Origin: Nitrospira defluvii
GTDB lineage: Bacteria; Nitrospirota; Nitrospiria; Nitrospirales; Nitrospiraceae
NCBI GenBank assembly: GCA_016199015.1
Contig: JACQHN010000419.1
Span: forward strand, 1 to 10,539
Direction of reading: 5' to 3'
Length of the DNA stretch: 10,539 bases
Each line of letters begins with the position of its first letter. Positions within the stretch are counted from its first letter, which is position 1. The notes beneath the pieces are model-generated. The model saw only the letters and a list, made by a program, of their open reading frames with translations. It had not been told where the DNA came from and did not search any database. The translations under genes and the position numbers were made by a program. Positions 7,040 through 10,539 of the stretch are shown here, piece after piece.

Positions 7040-9508
7040 CTAGGCAGCTCCCTGATACAGCGCAGACTGGAGTTCATGTACGGCTTTTTCGAAACCGGGC
7101 CGTCCGCCAAACGATGTCAGCAGTTCGACCGGAGTTCCCATGGCGTCGAACGGCGATACTTTTAAGATGCGCGGATCGTCGAGGCTGGTGACGCCTTCGT
7201 CCTGATATTTCTGGAGCAGGGCTTCCAGCACCGCGCGGGCCTGCTTGCCATACTTAGTAAAGACATCGCGCTTGCGGATATTCTCCACGCGCTCGCGTCT
7301 GGTGAGCGGCGGCTGGTCAAACGCCACGTGGCAGATGAGGTCGAAGGGGTCGAGTTCCCTCCCCACTTCGTCAGCCAATGGTTCAAGCAAGAGGCCTTCG
7401 CTTTCCAGTTCCTCGATGATGGCCTGCTTGCGATCGGTGCTGTTCCAACGTTTGAGGAACGCGTCGAGGCTGGCAAAGCGGTTTCGCAGCGTCTTCTTGC
7501 TGTAGTCGCGTAGGGTTTCGGTCACGAGCTTGCCGTATTCATCTAGATATTCGACCCGCTCCGCAATCACGCTGACCTCGTGGCCATGGATGTGGTACTT
7601 CCTCGGTTGATTCCCGCCGGGTGGGATCGTGATGTCCGGCTTCTCAGGATCGACCATGACCGTTTCATCGTCGCCTGGTTCTGGTGGAACGGAATCTTCT
7701 CCATCGACCATTGGCGGCACCTTGTCAGGTGGCGCCACAGGATCGTCTTCGCCCGGCTCATAGATCTGCACCGGTTCACCGTCAAAATCGGGATCGGCGA
7801 AATGGTTCGTGGCCTTGCGGAAATCGATCAACGTGAAATAGTACTTCTTGGTGTCTTCATGGACGCGGGTCCCACGGCCGACGATCTGCTTGAACTCGGT
7901 CATCGACCCGACCTCCCGGTCGAGCACGATCAAGCGACAGGTCTGGGCATCGACTCCTGTGGAGAGCAGCCGTGAGGTAGTGACGATCACGGGGTATCTG
8001 GCCTCCGGATCGATGAAGTTGCCGAGCTGCGCGATGCCTTCATCGTCGTCTCCGGTTATCCGCATGACATAACGCTGGTTCTGCTGCACAAGATCAGGAT
8101 TCTCGTTAATGAGGGCTTGCCGCATACGCGCGGCATGTTCGACATCCACACAGAAGACGATGGTCTTCTGAAACCGGTCGCCGCTTTCCTTCAAGAATTC
8201 GCTGACCTTGTGGGCGACCCGTTTGGTGCGCTCGTCGATGACCAGGTTCCGATCAAAATCCTTTTGATTGTAGATCCGGTCTTCGATCTCCTGGCCGTAT
8301 TTGTCGGTCTCTCCCTTGGCCGGACGATAGCCTTCCACGTCCACATCCAGATGGACCTTCACCACTTTGTAGGGAGCGAGGAAGCCGTCACGGATGCCTT
8401 CCTTCAGTGAATAGGTGTAGACGGGATTGCCGAAGTAGTGGATGTTCGAGACGTACTCGGTTTCCTTGGGCGTGGCGGTCAGACCGATCTGGGTGGCGCT
8501 GGAGAAGTAGTCGAGAATCTCCCGCCAAGCGGAATCCTCTGCTACGCTCCCTCGGTGGCACTCGTCGATCACGATCAGGTCGAAGAAATCCGAGGAGAGT
8601 TCCCTGAACAGCTTCTGTCGCTCCTCCGGACCGGTGATGGCCTGATAGAGAGCGAGGTAGATCTCATAGGACGTGTCGATCCGCCGATGTTTCTTGTCTA
8701 CAGCGGTCGGCAGATTAACCAGACTTCCGTCTTCACGTTCAATGGTCTTGGAGCCCGTGCTGAGCTTGGCCATCGTCTTCCCGAAGGGACGGAAGTCGTT
8801 GACCATGGTCTGATCGATCAGCACGTTGCGGTCAGCGAGGTAGAGGATACGTTTCTTCCGCTTGGCTTTCCACAATCGCCAGATGATCTGAAAGGCCGTG
8901 TACGTCTTGCCGGTGCCGGTTGCCATGACGAGAAGAATACGATCCTGGCTCTTGGCGATGGCTTCGATGGTCTTGTTGATCGCGATGCGCTGGTAGTAGC
9001 GCGGCTCCTTGCCGCTCGTGTCGTCGTGGTAGTTCTGAAGGACGACTTCTTCTTGCGCGGCCGCCAGGCCTTTCCAAGTGCGGTACTGTTGCCAGAGTGT
9101 CTCCGGTGATGGAAAGTCACTGAGCCGTACTTCGAATTCGGTTTGTTTACCCTGCCCTGTCCGGTCGTGAAAGAGAAATGCGTCGCCGTTCGATGAGAAC
9201 ACGAAGGGAATATCCAACGTCGCCGCGTATTCCAGCCCCTGCTGCATGCCGTCGCCGACGCTGTGATTATTGTCTTTCGCCTCGATCAGGGCGATGGGAA
9301 TGTTCGATTTGTAGTAGAGAATATAGTCGGCAAACTTAGCCTTGCCGCGCGTGACGAGTTTCCCTCGGACGATGATCCGGCCTTTGGTGAAATAGACCTG
9401 CTCGCGAATCTGGGATAGCTCATCCCATCCCGCTTGCCTCACGGCAGGCGTGATGAACTTGGTGCAGATGTCACGTTCGCTGAGAGATTTCTTGTCGAGT
9501 TCCGTCAT
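7040..9508 (-). CDS. hsdR: Type I restriction subunit HsdR (endonuclease and DNA translocase)
   Basis: HsdR (822 aa) cuts unmethylated DNA after ATP-driven translocation, in complex with HsdM and HsdS. The N-terminal PD-(D/E)xK nuclease shows D61, E77-A78-K79 and the accessory Q90-x3-Y94. The superfamily 2 helicase motor follows: Walker A ATGTGKT (196-202), DECH (315-318), TATP (344-347), a VTTSRLLSTGVD segment (509-520) and motif VI QIVGRGTR (541-548). A proline- and acid-rich linker (about 583-632) joins the motor to a C-terminal helical domain like that of EcoEI HsdR (about 640-820). Length and linker fit type IB enzymes (EcoAI R is about 810 aa). All catalytic residues are present and the reading is unbroken. 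It is the first gene of the operon, behind a plausible promoter at 9546-9574. A weak GGTGAT lies just before the ATG. Confidence 0.96.
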   Translation of the reverse strand: MTELDKKSLSERDICTKFITPAVRQAGWDELSQIREQVYFTKGRIIVRGKLVTRGKAKFADYILYYKSNIPIALIEAKDNNHSVGDGMQQGLEYAATLDIPFVFSSNGDAFLFHDRTGQGKQTEFEVRLSDFPSPETLWQQYRTWKGLAAAQEEVVLQNYHDDTSGKEPRYYQRIAINKTIEAIAKSQDRILLVMATGTGKTYTAFQIIWRLWKAKRKKRILYLADRNVLIDQTMVNDFRPFGKTMAKLSTGSKTIEREDGSLVNLPTAVDKKHRRIDTSYEIYLALYQAITGPEERQKLFRELSSDFFDLIVIDECHRGSVAEDSAWREILDYFSSATQIGLTATPKETEYVSNIHYFGNPVYTYSLKEGIRDGFLAPYKVVKVHLDVDVEGYRPAKGETDKYGQEIEDRIYNQKDFDRNLVIDERTKRVAHKVSEFLKESGDRFQKTIVFCVDVEHAARMRQALINENPDLVQQNQRYVMRITGDDDEGIAQLGNFIDPEARYPVIVTTSRLLSTGVDAQTCRLIVLDREVGSMTEFKQIVGRGTRVHEDTKKYYFTLIDFRKATNHFADPDFDGEPVQIYEPGEDDPVAPPDKVPPMVDGEDSVPPEPGDDETVMVDPEKPDITIPPGGNQPRKYHIHGHEVSVIAERVEYLDEYGKLVTETLRDYSKKTLRNRFASLDAFLKRWNSTDRKQAIIEELESEGLLLEPLADEVGRELDPFDLICHVAFDQPPLTRRERVENIRKRDVFTKYGKQARAVLEALLQKYQDEGVTSLDDPRILKVSPFDAMGTPVELLTSFGGRPGFEKAVHELQSALYQGAA

Positions 9509-9545
9509 ATCACCAGAAGTAACCGTGGCTTAGCAGAGCGCCCGC

Positions 9546-9574
9546 AGCATACCGTTTTGTGACAAGGACGACAA
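9546..9574 (-). promoter_or_regulatory. Probable sigma70 promoter of the hsdR operon
   Basis: On the minus strand TTGTCG (9574-9569) is followed after exactly 17 bases by TATGCT (9551-9546). Each hexamer matches four of six consensus bases. Transcription would start near 9539, about 30 bases before the hsdR ATG. It is the best match I found upstream of the operon, but this is a by-eye prediction. Confidence 0.45.
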
Positions 9575-9788
9575 TGAGCTAGCGAAGCCCAAGAGCGTAT
9601 AGCTTATGGCACATGGCAAGGATTCTGGCCTGCCTCAGGCTACCACCCTGCCGTGACATCCAAGGTCAAGGTTCAAGTGGATTGTCACCCAGCCAATAGA
9701 CGCTGTTCCAGATAAAGTTCCGGGCACCGTACCTTCCGAGCCGCCATCAACTATCAGCCATCGGCTCCTTTCATACTCAACCTCTGTC

Positions 9789-9818
9789 TTGCAATTCTTG
9801 AGGCGGGCCCCTTATGCT
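9789..9818 (+). promoter_or_regulatory. Probable sigma70 promoter of the toxin-antitoxin operon
   Basis: TTGCAA (9789-9794), an 18-base spacer and TATGCT (9813-9818) sit 23 bases before the antitoxin ATG. Toxin-antitoxin pairs of this kind usually repress their own promoter through the antitoxin; I do not see a clear palindromic operator over the -10 box. Confidence 0.45.
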
Positions 9819-9830
9819 CGATTTATTATT

Positions 9831-9836
9831 GAGGAG
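9831..9836 (+). promoter_or_regulatory. Ribosome binding site of the antitoxin gene
   Basis: GAGGAG followed by 5 bases and ATG at 9842. It selects that ATG over the in-frame GTG at 9836, which overlaps the site itself. Confidence 0.75.
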
Positions 9837-9841
9837 TGGCC

Positions 9842-10060
9842 ATGACCGAGCCAACCATCACCCTGTCTAATCTGACTCTGGCCGAACTGAAGAATCTGGT
9901 CGAAGGAATCGTCGACGATCGGCTGCGCACGTTGCTGGGTGACCCCGATCTGGGCGCGCCGCTGGGCGAGTCTGTCCGCGACCGTCTCAAGCAATCCCTG
10001 GCCTCGACTGAACGGCTCACGGGTGATGAGGTGGCCGACAAGCTCGGCCTGCGGTGGTAG
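9842..10060 (+). CDS. Antitoxin of a RelE/ParE-type toxin-antitoxin pair
   Basis: A 72-residue acidic, helical protein. It contains LTLAELKNLVEGIVDDRL (10-27), then LLGDPDLG, a RDRLKQSLAS helix and a C-terminal GDEVADKLGLRW. This pattern (ELKxLIxxxVxxxL, LGDPDxG, ending EVAxxLGL-x-W) is typical of a family of small antitoxins encoded directly before RelE/ParE toxins. It should bind and neutralise the downstream toxin, and may bind the promoter, although no classical ribbon-helix-helix or helix-turn-helix is evident to me. ATG 9842 is chosen for its GAGGAG site. The stop is 2 bp before the toxin ATG, so the two are translated together. It reads away from the hsd operon. Confidence 0.78.
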   Translation: MTEPTITLSNLTLAELKNLVEGIVDDRLRTLLGDPDLGAPLGESVRDRLKQSLASTERLTGDEVADKLGLRW

Positions 10061-10062
10061 CG

Positions 10063-10338
10063 ATGCCCTGGTTTCGTTTAGCCTTCCGGCCTGATGTGAT
10101 TACCGACTTGAGCGCCGCCGATCCCGCCATGGCCCAACGGCTGTTCGACAAGACGAAATGGCTCGCCTCCAACGTGGAGAATTTGCGGCATGAGCCCGTC
10201 GCCGCCGATTTGCCCGGCCTCCATAAATACGCCGTGGGCGACTGGCGGATTTTCTATTCGATCGACCGGGCGGAACAGCTCGTGGACATTCACCATATCC
10301 ACCACATGGCGCCTGCACACAAGCCGTCGCCTGCATAA
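10063..10338 (+). CDS. RelE/ParE-family toxin (putative mRNA interferase or gyrase inhibitor)
   Basis: This 91-residue protein has the RelE/ParE fold pattern. MPWFRLAFRPDVITDL leads into a helix, then NLRHEPVAADLPGLHKYAVG (38-57) and DWRIFYSID (58-66), followed by VDIHHIHH. The LPGL-x-x-Y-x-VGDWRI-x-Y block is the family hallmark; its arginine corresponds to a catalytic or binding Arg in RelE. Family members normally end in I-x-x-I-x-HR-x-x-VY. Here the C-terminus is MAPAHKPSPA, without that Arg or Tyr, so activity could be altered. The start could be GTG 10054, overlapping the antitoxin, but ATG 10063 has GGTGG 5 bases upstream and gives the usual N-terminus. RNA cleavage versus gyrase poisoning cannot be decided from sequence. 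Confidence 0.8.
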   Translation: MPWFRLAFRPDVITDLSAADPAMAQRLFDKTKWLASNVENLRHEPVAADLPGLHKYAVGDWRIFYSIDRAEQLVDIHHIHHMAPAHKPSPA

Positions 10339-10340
10339 CT

Positions 10341-10539
10341 ATGCTGAACCTCACTTGGAGCGCTATCGAACGATTGCGGAAGCTCATTGAGGAACATCCG
10401 GAGGATCCGTTCGTGCGGATTACGCTACGCGACCTTGATGAACAGCGCCTCTCCTTGTCGATCACTCTGGAACCGGCGGCCCAGGAGGAAGATGAAGTGG
10501 AACATATCGAAGGATTGACGATTGCCCTGGATCGCGCGA
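10341..10539 (+). CDS. HesB/IscA-like (A-type iron-sulfur carrier fold) protein, 5' part
   Basis: The frame is open from ATG 10341 to the window end (66 codons). It begins MLNLTWSAIERLRKLIEEHP, continues FVRITLRDLDEQRLSLSITL, and then shows an acidic stretch and an EGLTIALDRA strand. The order of helix, VRI-x-L, SLSITLE, acidic DEVE and GLTIALD follows the A-type carrier (HesB/IscA) fold. The first conserved cysteine, normally in a GGCSG-like loop after the VR strand, is absent: the loop reads RDLDEQR. The paired C-terminal CxC would lie past the window. It may therefore be a divergent family member that does not carry a cluster. It starts 2 bp after the toxin stop, so it may be read from the same transcript. 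Truncated by the window edge. Confidence 0.65.
   Translation, partial: MLNLTWSAIERLRKLIEEHPEDPFVRITLRDLDEQRLSLSITLEPAAQEEDEVEHIEGLTIALDRA

Larger units (their letters stand above)
9509..9841. other. Divergent intergenic region between hsdR and the toxin-antitoxin operon
   Basis: These 333 bases carry no recognisable gene. They hold the two outward promoters listed separately. Between them lie a hairpin (9626-9642: five G/C-rich pairs plus a G-T and a T-A pair, 3-base loop), three imperfect 6-base direct repeats of CAAGGT type (9661-9678), and an inverted repeat GAGCCG/CGGCTC (9738-9743 with 9762-9767). One minus-strand stretch (9746-9666) is open for 26 codons and rich in Trp and Tyr (NFIWNSVYWLGDNP); I do not recognise it and it has no start codon. 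No xis/int or regulator gene of the R-M system is present. Confidence 0.6.

Noticed and set aside
9666..9746. 26-codon minus-strand open stretch rich in Trp/Tyr between the two operons
   Set aside because: It looks protein-like but has no start codon, a stop just upstream, and I do not recognise it; not enough for a gene call.
1..10539. CRISPR array, tRNA, rRNA or insertion sequence
   Set aside because: No regularly spaced repeats, no tRNA-like cloverleaf, and no transposase motif or terminal inverted repeats were seen by eye.

Overview
The window looks like an accessory (defence-island) segment of a moderately GC-rich Gram-negative bacterium. The stand-alone antitoxin type and the cysteine-poor HesB/IscA-like gene at the right edge remind me of Nitrospirota, but that is only an impression; the sequence does not prove a taxon.

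Most of the window (9508 down to 759) is one minus-strand gene train. In transcription order it holds hsdR (type I restriction subunit), a 114-residue ASCH-domain protein, hsdM (DNA methylase), hsdS (specificity subunit) and a large ABC/Rad50-type ATPase. Spacing is tight: 11 bp, 2 bp, a 4-bp ATGA overlap, then 88 bp before the ATPase. Subunit sizes (822, 484 and 586 aa) and HsdS architecture fit the type IB (EcoAI/EcoEI-like) family. All catalytic motifs expected of HsdR and HsdM are present, so the restriction-modification core looks intact.

The ATPase gene is broken. Its Walker A, CPLC hook-like motif, signature and Walker B lie in one frame (3381-1279). The H-loop and conserved C-terminal domain continue in another frame (to 759), with the switch at about 1326-1340. 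Nine bases past its stop, on the same strand, starts the N-terminus of a SbcD/YhaO-type (Mre11-like) exonuclease. It carries its own 1-base insertion and dissolves after about 25 residues. A further fragment that may be DUF2283-like follows at 477-334. The left 750 bases are therefore gene debris marking an eroding edge of the island.

Right of hsdR a 333-bp divergent intergenic region carries plausible sigma70 promoters for both directions. It is followed on the plus strand by an antitoxin/RelE-ParE-type toxin pair and then the start of a HesB/IscA-like gene cut by the window end.

The most notable points are the ASCH gene placed between hsdR and hsdM, the decayed Rad50-like ATPase followed by an Mre11-like nuclease start, and near-identical repeats in hsdS that could exchange recognition domains.
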